DNA from: Rhodanobacter sp. A1T4
GTDB lineage: Bacteria; Pseudomonadota; Gammaproteobacteria; Xanthomonadales; Rhodanobacteraceae
NCBI RefSeq assembly: GCF_014207185.1
Contig: NZ_JACHCP010000004.1
Span: forward strand, 372,001-436,000
Reading direction: 5' to 3'
DNA length: 64,000 bases
The notes under the pieces were generated by a model. It did no database searches, was not told the DNA's origin, and saw only the letters and a list, made by a program, of their open reading frames with translations. Below are positions 47,969-59,044 of this stretch, piece after piece (the first letter of the stretch is position 1; each line of letters opens with the position of its first letter). The translations under genes were made by a program, and so were the position numbers.

Positions 47969-50446
47969 TTACCAGCTGTAACGCACCTTGCCATAGACGT
48001 AAGCGCCGTTGTAACCGAAGGGCGAGAATGTCGAGTAAGGCAGGGTGCCGTTATTGGTGTTGTTGGCAATGTTGCGGTCGGGATATGTATCCAGCGCATC
48101 GTCCGCACCTACCGTAAAGGTCCAGTTGTTCAGTCGATAATTCACCGCCAGATCGAGCAGCCACTTTGGCGAAAAGGTCTGGTCGACGACACCGGTGGCC
48201 ACGTTGTAACTGGCCAGGTTGCTGACATAACTCGTGTAACTGCCATAACGGGTCAGGGTGGCGGTTACGCCCCAGTTTCCGACGTTGTATAGCTCGCTGA
48301 TTATCAGCTTGCTGCGCGGCGTCGAATTGGCCAGATAACCCTCGATGTCCTGACGGTTCAGGCGAACGAAGTTGACGCCCAGGTTTTCCAGTACCGCCGG
48401 ATTGGCTTTGACCTGGGTAACCTTGTTCTGGTTGTAGTTGGCGCTGAGTGTGGTCGAGAGCGTTCCCGCACTGCCCAGGTCGGACAGGTAGGTACCGACA
48501 AAATCGACACCGCGCGTGCGCGTGTCGGCGGCGTTGGTGAAGTAGTTGACGCTGCTGTAGTTGAGGTTGCTGATCCCGTTGGCCGCCAGATAGCTCACTA
48601 CCGACGGCGCCGTGGTCGAGATAGCACCGGACAGGGCAATGCGGTTCTGGATATCGATCTGGTAGATATCTGCGCTGAGCGTCAGCGCATCGGTGGGATT
48701 CCAGACTGCGCCGAAGGTGAAGTTTTCGGATTTCTCGGGCTTCAGTGGCTGCGAGCCGAGCAGTCGCGCAATCTGACTGTCCACCGGCACCAGGCCTGAG
48801 TTATAGATACCGGCTGGCAGCCCGGCCGAATTACCGGTGGCATAGAACAGCGATGATATCTGCGAGAAGTATTGCTGCCCCAGCGATGGCGCCCGGAAAC
48901 CGGTCGAGGCGCTGGCCCGAAGGGCAAAGCGGTCGGTGAAATCAAAGCGCCCTGCCAGCGAGCCGGACGTGGTGTTGCCAAAATCGTTGTAGTGCTCGTG
49001 CCGCACGGCGGCCGAGACCGCCAGGCGGTCGGTGAGATTGGTTTCCAGATCGAGATATTCGGCAACATCCTGCCGTGACGCGTCCACGGCGTTGGCTGGC
49101 TGCCAGCCGGCAAAACCCTGCGCGCCGCCGGACACGCCGGATGTGCCTACATACCAGGATGGCAGAGAGCCGGCATCGATGCTGTAGGTCTGACGAAGGT
49201 ATTCGGCGCCGAAGGCCACCGTCACCGGGTTGGGCAACCAGCTTGGCGAAAGATCCTTGGCGATATCGAGGTCGACCGCTTCCTGGGCGGCGGTCAGAAT
49301 GCCGTCGTCGAATGTCGTCGGCGTGCTGCCGAAGTCGTGCAGATAGGCGTAGTTGAGGCTGTTTTGGGTTTCATAGGAAACCCGGTTGCGACCAAAGTTG
49401 CCGCTCAGATCCCAGCGCCAGCCATCGACCGTGCCGCGCAGCCCGGTAACCAGAGACTGGTCGGTGGAGTCGGCATGCTCCAGTGGCAGAAAGCCGTTGG
49501 GGTATATCTCGCCGACCAAGGCGTTGTTGGGCTTGGGCGCATTCGTTCCATAACGGAAAAACGCCGGTGAGGTGGTTTCACGGCGACCGAAATGGCCAAA
49601 CGCATAGAACTGCACATCTGGGGTGATGTCGTACTGGGTATTCAGCAGCAGGTTGGTGTCGTGCACCGCCGGGTCGCCCTGGCGGTAGTTCACACCCAAC
49701 CCGGTATAGCCCGTGCGGGTGTCCGGTGCGGCACGGTTGGTGTAGTCCTCGTTGCCACTTTGCGCGGTCAGGCGCAGCCAGCCTTTGTCGTCGCTGAGCG
49801 GTATGCCGAAGTCGGCCGAACCTTGCCACTGCCGGCCATCGCCCGCCGAATACTGCCCGCCGGTGACCTCGACGTCGCCGCCCTTGGCGCCCTTTTTCAG
49901 GATGATGTTGATTACGCCGGCAATGGCGTCGGAGCCGTACTGGGCCGACGCGCCGTCGCGCAGCACTTCGATGTGATCGATTGCCGATAGCGGAATGGTG
50001 TTGAGATCCACCGATTGCGAACCCCGGCCAATGACACCGTTGTTCAGCAGAATCGCCCCCGAGTGCCAGCGCTTGCCGTCTACCAGCACCAGCACCTGGT
50101 CCGGCGAGAGGCCGCGCAGCTGCGCTGGCCGCTGGCTATCGGCGGTGTCCGATGTCGAAGGCCGCGGAAAATTCAGCGACGGGATGATGCGCGCCAGTGC
50201 TGTGGGCAGATCGTTGGTACCAGTCTGCTGGAGAACTTTCGCGGACACGACATCGATCGGAGTGAGAGAACTGCTTTCAGTGCGACTGTCCGAACGTGTG
50301 CCGGTAACGATGACGGCGCTGAGATCCTTGGTCTTGGCTGGAGACGGGGGCGTGGAATCCTGTGCTAACGCAGCGTTTGAAAGCGCCAGCGCAATGGCAG
50401 CGGGCAGATAGGCCGAAAAAAAAGTGTGGCGACGCTTGCTGATCAT
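47969..50446 (-). CDS. TonB-dependent outer-membrane receptor, paralogue 1
   Basis: An 825-residue TonB receptor. Signal peptide (ALALSNAALAQD), TonB-box-like VIVTGTRS, plug domain (RIIPSLNFPRP; IDHIEVLRDGASAQYGSDAIAGVINI), a large barrel and a C-terminal strand ending KVRYSW. The ribosome site GGGGAAG precedes the ATG. It shares long blocks with the receptor encoded next to it on the same strand, so the two arose by duplication. No transporter or enzyme genes accompany it; a met-box-like repeat lies 72 bp upstream. The ligand is not recognisable, but methionine- or sulfur-linked control is possible. Confidence 0.92.
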   Translation of the reverse strand: MISKRRHTFFSAYLPAAIALALSNAALAQDSTPPSPAKTKDLSAVIVTGTRSDSRTESSSLTPIDVVSAKVLQQTGTNDLPTALARIIPSLNFPRPSTSDTADSQRPAQLRGLSPDQVLVLVDGKRWHSGAILLNNGVIGRGSQSVDLNTIPLSAIDHIEVLRDGASAQYGSDAIAGVINIILKKGAKGGDVEVTGGQYSAGDGRQWQGSADFGIPLSDDKGWLRLTAQSGNEDYTNRAAPDTRTGYTGLGVNYRQGDPAVHDTNLLLNTQYDITPDVQFYAFGHFGRRETTSPAFFRYGTNAPKPNNALVGEIYPNGFLPLEHADSTDQSLVTGLRGTVDGWRWDLSGNFGRNRVSYETQNSLNYAYLHDFGSTPTTFDDGILTAAQEAVDLDIAKDLSPSWLPNPVTVAFGAEYLRQTYSIDAGSLPSWYVGTSGVSGGAQGFAGWQPANAVDASRQDVAEYLDLETNLTDRLAVSAAVRHEHYNDFGNTTSGSLAGRFDFTDRFALRASASTGFRAPSLGQQYFSQISSLFYATGNSAGLPAGIYNSGLVPVDSQIARLLGSQPLKPEKSENFTFGAVWNPTDALTLSADIYQIDIQNRIALSGAISTTAPSVVSYLAANGISNLNYSSVNYFTNAADTRTRGVDFVGTYLSDLGSAGTLSTTLSANYNQNKVTQVKANPAVLENLGVNFVRLNRQDIEGYLANSTPRSKLIISELYNVGNWGVTATLTRYGSYTSYVSNLASYNVATGVVDQTFSPKWLLDLAVNYRLNNWTFTVGADDALDTYPDRNIANNTNNGTLPYSTFSPFGYNGAYVYGKVRYSW

Positions 50447-50517
50447 TACTTCCCCTGAACTAACGGATTTATAACTGAAGAAATTTCAGGTTAGCGACAA
50501 CTTAATAAATCGTCAAT

Positions 50518-50533
50518 AGACGTATAGACGTCT
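50518..50533. promoter_or_regulatory. Tandem met-box-like repeat upstream of receptor paralogue 1
   Basis: Two 8-mers in exact 8-bp phase: AGACGTAT (50518-50525) and AGACGTCT (50526-50533). The second equals the E. coli MetJ met box; the first differs at one position. It lies 72 bp before the receptor start, a promoter-like position. Whether the organism has MetJ is not known from this window. Confidence 0.5.
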
Positions 50534-50838
50534 ATATTTCCAAATGTATATAAGCACAATACGTTAAGTTATGGCGTGCGTTATCACTCCAGCTCAGTCG
50601 AGTGTGTAGCCGACAGTGTTTGACCAAAGGCACGGCGAATCAGTCGAGCAGGTTGGTGTGCGAAACGATGGGTGCATCATTCGCAAAAAATCATAGTGTC
50701 GATCAATATTCGCGGTATGGAGAGTTTGATTGGTGGTCCACAAGCCCTGCCGCTGCATAGTGACTGGCGCTATGTACAAAGCATCACAGCACAACGATTG
50801 TCAGATATCCAAATCGTGGCTACCGCCACCGATAAGGC

Positions 50839-50871
50839 AAAAAAATCCCGGCATCACAGCCGGGATTTTTT
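50839..50871. terminator. Terminator after TonB receptor paralogue 2
   Basis: AATCCCGGC pairs with GCCGGGATT around a 6-base loop, with A and U tracts at the ends. On the minus strand it follows the stop of the second receptor. It is nearly identical in sequence to the terminator after the first receptor. Confidence 0.9.
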
Positions 50872-50889
50872 CTTGACCATCTGTGAAAC

Positions 50890-53358
50890 TTAGAAGCGGT
50901 AAGTCACCTTGCCGTACCAGTAGCGGCCATTGAAACCGAACGGTGATAGGGCTGAGTACTGCAGGCCGGAGCCATAGTCGTATTCGTTGTTCGCCGCCAC
51001 CTTGGTCGGGTACTGGTTGGTGACGTTGTCGGCGCCAACGGTAAAGGTCCACGCATCCAGGTTATAGCTGGCAGCCAGATCGAGCAGCCAGCGTGCCGAG
51101 AAGAACTGATCCTCGTCACCGTTGGCATCGTCACCGCGACGAATGATCGAGCCATAGCGGGTGAGATTGGCGTGCAGGTCGAAATTCTGAATGTTCCAGT
51201 CGCCGTAGAGCACGTATTTGGTGCGCGGCGTGGATGAGGTCAGCAGACCCTGACTGGCACGACCAAAGTTGGGGTTGGTCACGTCCAGCACGTCAGTCTT
51301 GTTGTAGTTGCCGCTTACCCCGAGGTTCAATTTCCCCCAATCGCTGAGATCGACGCGCTGGTTCAGTATCAGGTCGACGCCGCGAGTCCTGGTGGTGCCA
51401 CCGTTGACGAAGAACTGGGCGCCGCTGACTTCACCATTTGCGACGGTCGGGGTGACATCCAGTTGGTCGCTGTAGAGGATCTGGTCATAGATTCTGACCT
51501 GATAAGCGTCTAGCGTCGCGCTGAAATCATTGGTCGGTTGCCATACGGCACCGAAGCCGTAGTTGGTGGACTTCTCCGGTGTTAGTGGCTTGGCTCCCAG
51601 TGCGATGGCTGTGGGGCTGGATGTACGGAAGGTACCGATTTGCTGGAGTACGCCATCCTGAAGCAAGGTCACAACAGACTCGTAGTTTTGCTGAGCCAGC
51701 GAAGGCGCGCGGAAACCGTTGGACGCCGTGCCACGCAAAGCAAAGGTGTCGGTCAGCTGATAACGCAACGACAGCTTGCCCGAGCGGGTCGAGCCGGAAT
51801 CGCTGTAATCCTCGTAGCGTGCCGCCACGCCGGCGGACAGCTTGCTGGTGAGGTCAGTTTCCAGATCCACATAGGCTGCTTCACTATGGCGTTGGAAATT
51901 TCCGGCGACTTCAGGACTGAGGCCCGGGTAGACCTGTGAACCGCCGGGGGCAACGTCACCGCTTATCGGGTCGATGATATTGGAATTGAAATAGTACGAG
52001 TTCGGATCACCTGCACCGATGTCGTAGTAATCCTTGCGATATTCGCCGCCAAACGCCACGGTTACAGGGTTAGGCAAAAAGGCAGGGGAATATTCCTTGC
52101 TCAAATCGACGTTCGCGACATCCTGTTTGGTGGTGAAGTTGCCTGCGTTGAAATAGGTGGGGCTGAATCCGGTGCCTGTGGCGGCAAGCGTGCTGTAGTA
52201 CTCGTTGATGTTGAGGCTGTTCGCAATGTCGAACACCATGTGGTTATAGCCAAAATCAGCAGAGGCATCCCAATGCCATCCGCTGTCGGTGGTGCCCTTG
52301 ATGCCGACGACCGCGGAAGCGTCATTCACATGATTGACGATCTGTGGCAGAAAACCGTTCGGGTAGATCGCCGTGGTGTTGCGGTAGTTGTCGCTGGCTC
52401 GGTAGTAGCCGTTCGAGGTGACATCGCGGCGACTCAGGTCGAGGTAGCCGTAAAGTTCGATATTGGGTGTCAAGTCATAGCCGAAATTCAGCACTGCTTG
52501 GTACGTTTTTACGGCTGGGTCGCCATAGCGTTCATAGGGCACGCCTTGTGCATTCGCATTGTCCGGAGTAAGCGTGGTTGCGATGTCCGTATTCTGCGCG
52601 CGGTTGGTGTTCATGACGTCGGAATAGTTCCACGACAGACGTGCCCAGCCTGGCGCACTGCCTTGTGGGCCGCTGAGCGGAATGCCGACCGAGCCGGACA
52701 AGCCATTCTGTGCGCCGTCGCCCTTGTCCATGACGCCGCCATTGGCGGTAATTTCGTTTGAGCCTGGAGCGCTGCCGTGTTTCAGCACGATATTGACAAC
52801 GCCGGCGATGGCATCGGAGCCGTATTGCGCCGCGGCGCCATCGCGCAAGACTTCGATATGGTCGATGGCCGAAATGGGGATGGAGTTGAAATCGACCGGC
52901 GCCGAACCTCGGCCAATCGATTCGTTGTAATTGACCAGACTGGTCGTGTGATAACGCTTGCCATCAACCAGCACGAGCACGTCATCCGGTGACAGGCCGC
53001 GCAGAGTCAGTGGGCGGACCGCATCGTTACCGTCATTGATCGCCGGGCGAGGGAAATTGAGCGATGGTAACAATGTGTTCAAGGCACTGGCGATATCAGT
53101 GGCGCCACTGGCGGTAATGTCGGCTGGCGTCAGCACATCGATGGGCGAAAGCGACTCGGCTACGGTGCGATTCGTCGAGCGCGTGCCCGTAACCACCACC
53201 TGCTGCAACTGCTTGGTGTCTTTGGTGGGTGCCGGAGTGCTGCTGTCCGGCGTTGTGCTGGTCGAAGTGTCTTGTGCGAACAGTGTTGCGCTGAACAGGC
53301 TCATGCCAAGTAGTGGAATGAGTGCACTGGCCAATCGATTGCGACGAAATCTTGCCAT
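50890..53358 (-). CDS. TonB-dependent outer-membrane receptor, paralogue 2
   Basis: An 822-residue TonB receptor. Signal peptide (MSLFSATLFAQD), a Thr/Ser/Pro linker, TonB-box-like VVVTGTRS, plug domain (LLPSLNFPRPAIND; IDHIEVLRDGAAAQYGSDAIAGVVNI), barrel and a C-terminal strand ending KVTYRF. Start MARFRRNRL follows GGGGAGAG; 50 upstream codons of open frame are not protein-like. It is a tandem paralogue of the receptor to its left and likely binds a related ligand. A 14-bp dyad lies just upstream of its ribosome site and a met-box-like repeat lies 340 bp upstream. Confidence 0.92.
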   Translation of the reverse strand: MARFRRNRLASALIPLLGMSLFSATLFAQDTSTSTTPDSSTPAPTKDTKQLQQVVVTGTRSTNRTVAESLSPIDVLTPADITASGATDIASALNTLLPSLNFPRPAINDGNDAVRPLTLRGLSPDDVLVLVDGKRYHTTSLVNYNESIGRGSAPVDFNSIPISAIDHIEVLRDGAAAQYGSDAIAGVVNIVLKHGSAPGSNEITANGGVMDKGDGAQNGLSGSVGIPLSGPQGSAPGWARLSWNYSDVMNTNRAQNTDIATTLTPDNANAQGVPYERYGDPAVKTYQAVLNFGYDLTPNIELYGYLDLSRRDVTSNGYYRASDNYRNTTAIYPNGFLPQIVNHVNDASAVVGIKGTTDSGWHWDASADFGYNHMVFDIANSLNINEYYSTLAATGTGFSPTYFNAGNFTTKQDVANVDLSKEYSPAFLPNPVTVAFGGEYRKDYYDIGAGDPNSYYFNSNIIDPISGDVAPGGSQVYPGLSPEVAGNFQRHSEAAYVDLETDLTSKLSAGVAARYEDYSDSGSTRSGKLSLRYQLTDTFALRGTASNGFRAPSLAQQNYESVVTLLQDGVLQQIGTFRTSSPTAIALGAKPLTPEKSTNYGFGAVWQPTNDFSATLDAYQVRIYDQILYSDQLDVTPTVANGEVSGAQFFVNGGTTRTRGVDLILNQRVDLSDWGKLNLGVSGNYNKTDVLDVTNPNFGRASQGLLTSSTPRTKYVLYGDWNIQNFDLHANLTRYGSIIRRGDDANGDEDQFFSARWLLDLAASYNLDAWTFTVGADNVTNQYPTKVAANNEYDYGSGLQYSALSPFGFNGRYWYGKVTYRF

Positions 53359-53905
53359 GTTGAAACTCTCCCCAAATTCACTAGTTAGTGATGCGGTCCC
53401 CTCGCCGCTGCGCACCAAATTGGTGGTGCTGTATCGACCGTAAGTGAAATTGATGCGTTGCGCAACAAATAATTCACACAACTTCACAATTTTTGAAATA
53501 GATAACATTTGGCAAATAAAAACAAATGCTTACATTTGAAACAATAGTTGGGTCGATCACGCTTAACGTGCTGTGACGCAGCAATCTGGCGCGCGGCGTT
53601 CCGGCGCCGAAAGTAAGATGGCCGCAGTGGGTGGTCTTGCACAGCAAGAAATTGCTAAATCCTTTTACGAAAATCACCCGGAAATTTTTGACTAAATGGA
53701 CGTCTAGAAGTCCATATTGAAGAATAAGGCTTGGGTCGGCGTGTCCGAAATATTGGCATTTGCGGGTGTCGAGGATGTCGGTAACCGGGAGGTGGGCGTT
53801 TCTCGCATGGGACGCGGTTTACTGATGGTGACGTTGAAATCCACTCGAACGGGCCGATAATGGTGTGTTGCCGGCCTAGTGTTGGCTGGACAGTACGGAG
53901 TTTGA
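53359..53905. other. Long upstream region of TonB receptor paralogue 2
   Basis: A 547-base gap between divergent genes. Next to the receptor it has a TCACTA-GT-TAGTGA dyad at 53379-53392 and a TTGCGCAA palindrome near 53458. An AT-rich stretch at about 53470-53550 should hold the receptor promoter. The met-box-like repeat follows at about 53700. No gene-like frame was found. Confidence 0.55.
53696..53715. promoter_or_regulatory. Palindrome containing a second met-box-like tandem repeat
   Basis: A 20-bp near-perfect palindrome (ATGGAC-N-TCTAGA-N-GTCCAT). It can be read as two 8-bp boxes in phase, GGACGTCT and AGAAGTCC, matching AGACGTCT at 7 and 6 of 8 positions. It lies 340 bp before receptor paralogue 2 and 190 bp before fmdB, so the target gene is uncertain. 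Confidence 0.45.
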
Positions 53906-54244
53906 ATGCCTATTTACGAGTTCGAGTGCGCCAGCTGCGGTCATCGTTTTGACCGTTTGCAGAAGCTGTCCGACGAAGATCCCACGATCTGTCCTGGTTG
54001 CGATGCGCCACAGCTCAGGCGCCGGGTGAGTGCACCGTCGTTTCGATTGGCCGGAAGCGGCTGGTATGAGACCGACTTCAAGAAAGACGGCGATAAAAAG
54101 CGCAACCTTGCTGAAAGCAGCAGTGATAGCAGTGGGACCAAGTCCGAATCCTCCGAAAAGGCCGCGGTTACCTCTGCGGCACCCGCGCCTGCGGCAGCAA
54201 CACCCGCGCCCGCGCCATCGGGGTCGTCCGGTGGCGGGGATTGA
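53906..54244 (+). CDS. FmdB-family zinc-ribbon protein
   Basis: A 112-residue protein with an N-terminal zinc ribbon (MPIYEFECASCGHRF; CPGC) of the FmdB/regulatory CxxC_CxxC_SSSS family, then a low-complexity Ser/Glu/Ala/Pro/Gly tail. The family's role is poorly known, with proposed regulatory or small-molecule-sensing functions. A GGAG ribosome site precedes the ATG. It lies directly before aspS, its usual neighbour in many proteobacteria. Confidence 0.93.
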   Translation: MPIYEFECASCGHRFDRLQKLSDEDPTICPGCDAPQLRRRVSAPSFRLAGSGWYETDFKKDGDKKRNLAESSSDSSGTKSESSEKAAVTSAAPAPAAATPAPAPSGSSGGGD

Positions 54245-54347
54245 GGCAGCTCGTAGCGACCAGCGTTCTTGGTCAGGCGCTGCAGTGGTAAGATTCGGGG
54301 TCTTTTCCACCTGATTCAGCCGTTCTGCGGCCCGGAGTTTCAAGCGC

Positions 54348-56114
<1,767 letters not shown>

Positions 56115-56280
56115 ACCCCTCGGGCTCATTAAGCAATGGGCTGCTACTACTGCTTTCTATCCAGGATAGTGCCGCGCGTTGACATTTAATGCTGTCGTCG
56201 CGAGGCACAATTCAGTCTCACACCGCAGGCGTGCTCTGTTTGCGGTTATCTTTTACGCATGCCCACCGAACCCCTGTCCC

Positions 56281-56967
56281 ATGACCGAACATGTCATCCT
56301 GTTACACGGCCTGTGGATGCGCGGTTTCGCGTTGGCCATGCTGCATCGACGCATGATCGAGCAGGGTTTTCGCGTCCATCGCTTCGACTATATGAGCGTC
56401 GCCAACTCACAGGAGCGCATTCTCGCCCGTCTGCACAAGCGCATGCAGTTGCTGGCCGAGGATTCCGTGTCGGTGCATTTGGTCGGTCACAGCCTGGGCG
56501 GACTGCTGGCCTTGCAGGTCTGTCATGAAGAGGGAGAGCTGCCGGCGGGCCGCATCGTGTGTCTTGGTTCACCGTTGATGGGCAGTGCGGCGGCGCGTGG
56601 CTTTGCGCGCTGGGGCCGCGGTAGTGAGGTGTTGCTGGGACATAATCGCGAGTTGCTGGAAAAAGGCTTTGGCCAATGGAGCGGGCCACGCGAGGTTGGC
56701 ATGATTGCCGGCCGCTCGCCGATCGGGCTGGGAGCCGTATTGGCCAGTATCGAAGGCGAGCATGACGGTACCGTGGCGGTGGAAGAAACCCGCTTGCCCG
56801 GTCTGGCTGATCACTGCGTGGTCGATACCAGTCATACTGGGCTGCTGTTTTCGCCCGATGTGGCACTCCATACCGGGCGATTTCTGCGCCAAGGCTCATT
56901 TGCGATGGGGGCGGGAGCGCCCTCGAAAATCGGTTCGGTGCCACCGAGTTCCGTTTCATCCGGTTGA
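56281..56967 (+). CDS. Alpha/beta-hydrolase, PGAP1/triacylglycerol-lipase-like
   Basis: A 228-residue hydrolase of the PGAP1-like/lipase group. Oxyanion region ILLHGLWMRG, nucleophile elbow GHSLGG, a later Asp (EGEHDGTVAVEE) and His (DTSHTGLLFS) complete a probable triad. No signal peptide is seen. Start MTEHVILLHGL was chosen because the fold begins there; the 34 residues before it are not typical. It likely acts on an ester or lipid; the substrate is unknown. Confidence 0.87.
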   Translation: MTEHVILLHGLWMRGFALAMLHRRMIEQGFRVHRFDYMSVANSQERILARLHKRMQLLAEDSVSVHLVGHSLGGLLALQVCHEEGELPAGRIVCLGSPLMGSAAARGFARWGRGSEVLLGHNRELLEKGFGQWSGPREVGMIAGRSPIGLGAVLASIEGEHDGTVAVEETRLPGLADHCVVDTSHTGLLFSPDVALHTGRFLRQGSFAMGAGAPSKIGSVPPSSVSSG

Positions 56968-57060
56968 ACCATTCATTCGGGCCATCGCGGGTTTTGCAGC
57001 CTCGCGGCCCGAGTGCGGTAAAATCACCGGCTTGTCCATTCGCGCAGTGCAGGAATCGTC

Positions 57061-57795
57061 ATGGGTAGAGGTCCGTCCATCGAAGGTCGCAAGAGCGTCG
57101 AAGACGCCAAGCGCGCCAAGGTGTTTACCAAGTTGATCCGTGAGATCACCGTTGCCACCCGCGCCGGTGTGGCCGATCCGGCTGCCAACCCACGCCTGCG
57201 CACGGCGATCGACAAGGCGCTGTCGGCCAATATGACGCGCGACACCATTGATCGTGCAGTGAAGCGTGGCTCCGGTGCCGATGGCGGCGCCGAAATGCAC
57301 GAGATGCGCTACGAGGGCTATGGTCCGGCCGGTATCGCTTTCATCATCGATTGCGTGACCGACAACCCGGTGCGCACCGTAGCCGACGTACGTCATGCGC
57401 TGACCAAGCACGGTGGCAACCTGGGCACCAGTGGTTCGGTGGCGTTCCAGTTCCAGCGCTGTGGCGAACTGGTATTCGAGACCGCCGGCGATGAGGCACT
57501 GGAAGAAAAAATTCTCGAAGCCGCGCTCGACGCGGGCGCTGACGATGTGGTGAATGAGGCGGGTGAAAGTAATGTGCTCTGCACTCCAGACAGTCTTGAG
57601 ACGGTGCAGCAGGCATTGCTTGCCGCAGGTCTCAAGCCCGCACGTGCTGAAGTGGTGATGCGGCCAGCCAATCGCACGGCAGTACCCGCCGAAGCTCAGG
57701 AAACCCTGCTGGACCTGATCGACTGGCTCGAAGAGCTGGACGATGTGCATGACGTTTATCACAACGCCCTGCTGCCCGCCGAGGTTCATCCGTAA
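57061..57795 (+). CDS. YebC/PmpR-family protein
   Basis: A 244-residue YebC/TACO1-type protein. It begins MGRGPSIEGRKSVEDAKRAKVFTKLIREI and has NPRLRTAIDKALSANMTRDTIDRAVKRG, typical of the family. Members are reported as transcription regulators (PmpR) and as ribosome-associated factors aiding translation of hard sequences. It stands directly before ruvC, as in most proteobacteria. Confidence 0.96.
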   Translation: MGRGPSIEGRKSVEDAKRAKVFTKLIREITVATRAGVADPAANPRLRTAIDKALSANMTRDTIDRAVKRGSGADGGAEMHEMRYEGYGPAGIAFIIDCVTDNPVRTVADVRHALTKHGGNLGTSGSVAFQFQRCGELVFETAGDEALEEKILEAALDAGADDVVNEAGESNVLCTPDSLETVQQALLAAGLKPARAEVVMRPANRTAVPAEAQETLLDLIDWLEELDDVHDVYHNALLPAEVHP

Positions 57796-57872
57796 GCGCT
57801 GCCGGCGGGTTTCCCGCCGCCGCATCCGGCTGCCCATTATGACGTTTTGCCTGTCTCCGTGAGTCGAGCTTC

Positions 57873-58394
57873 ATGACGCGTATTATCGGCATCGATCCGG
57901 GCAGCCAGCGCACCGGCGTCGGCATCATCGATGTGGATGATTCGGGCAAGCTCAGCCATGTTTTTCATGGCGCGCTGGCGGTGACCGGCGAGGCGACTTT
58001 CCCACTGCGGCTCAAACGCATCTTTGACGAACTCTGTGACATCATCGCCACGCATCAACCGGCTGAATGCGGCATCGAACGTGTATTCATGGCACGTAAT
58101 CCGGATTCAGCGCTGAAGCTGGGGCAGGCGCGCGGTGCGGCGATTTGTGCGGTGGTGAGTCGCGGTATTGAAGTGCACGAATACGCGGCAACGGAAGTAA
58201 AGAAGTCCGTGGTGGGCAGCGGTCGCAGCGACAAGACTCAGGTGCAGCACATGATCGGTATTCTGCTGGGAATCAAGGGGCCGTTGCAGGCGGATGCGGC
58301 CGATGCCTTGGCAATCGCGGTGACACACGCCCACACGCGGGCGAGCCTGGCTCGTGTCGGCATTCCACGTACAGCCTGGAGACGCCGCCGATGA
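57873..58394 (+). CDS. ruvC: Holliday junction resolvase RuvC
   Basis: A 173-residue endonuclease that cuts Holliday junctions. Acidic residues of the active site lie in [36 protein letters not shown] and [15 protein letters not shown]. Length is as usual. It precedes ruvA by 49 bases in the ruvCAB region. Confidence 0.97.
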   Translation: MTRIIGIDPGSQRTGVGIIDVDDSGKLSHVFHGALAVTGEATFPLRLKRIFDELCDIIATHQPAECGIERVFMARNPDSALKLGQARGAAICAVVSRGIEVHEYAATEVKKSVVGSGRSDKTQVQHMIGILLGIKGPLQADAADALAIAVTHAHTRASLARVGIPRTAWRRRR

Positions 58395-58443
58395 AATCGA
58401 TTGATTCGCACGTGTCGACCAAGGTCGCCGAGATACCAGGACG

Positions 58444-59040
58444 ATGATTGGCCGTCTTCGGGGAATCCTGTTGTCCAAGCAGCCGCCACGGCTGCTGATT
58501 GAAGTTGGCGGCATTGGCTACGAGTTGGAAGCGCCGATGTCGACCATCTACGACCTGCCGGCCACCGGCAAGGAAGTGATTCTGCTCACGCATTACGCGG
58601 TCAAGGAAGATAGTGTTGCGCTGTACGGTTTCATGCATGAGTCCGAGCGTGCGTTGTTCCGCAGCCTGCAGAAGGTCAGTGGTATCGGCGCAAAAATTGC
58701 GCTGGCGGTGTTGTCAGGGGTGTCGACCGATCATTTTGCGCGGCTGGTGCAAACCGGTGACGTGGTGGCGTTGACCAAGATTCCCGGGATCGGCAAAAAA
58801 ACCGCTGAACGCATCGTGGTGGAACTGCGCGATCGCGTCGACGGGCTTGCCAGCTCGCCGGGCACCCGCGTCAACGGTGCCGAGATGCCGCTGGATGCGG
58901 CTGGCGAGGCCACCGTGGCATTGCAACAACTGGGTTACAAGCCGGCTGAAGTGACACGGCTGGTGCAGAAAGTTGCCGCCGATGGCGACAGCGCCGAAGC
59001 CATTATTCGCAAGGCGCTGCGCGCCGTGTTGGGAGGTTGA
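58444..59040 (+). CDS. ruvA: Holliday junction branch migration subunit RuvA
   Basis: A 198-residue junction-binding protein: N-terminal OB-fold ([28 protein letters not shown]), two helix-hairpin-helix motifs ([32 protein letters not shown]) and a C-terminal RuvB-binding domain. Only 4 bases separate its stop from the GTG of kup, so the two are likely co-translated. Confidence 0.97.
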   Translation: MIGRLRGILLSKQPPRLLIEVGGIGYELEAPMSTIYDLPATGKEVILLTHYAVKEDSVALYGFMHESERALFRSLQKVSGIGAKIALAVLSGVSTDHFARLVQTGDVVALTKIPGIGKKTAERIVVELRDRVDGLASSPGTRVNGAEMPLDAAGEATVALQQLGYKPAEVTRLVQKVAADGDSAEAIIRKALRAVLGG

Positions 59041-59044
59041 TTCC

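Larger units (their letters stand above)
50447..50889. other. Intergenic region between the paired TonB receptor genes
   Basis: A 443-base gap. It holds a met-box-like repeat near 50520 (listed separately) and a terminator near 50855. The rest, about 50550-50830, has no gene-like frame or clear motif. Confidence 0.6.
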
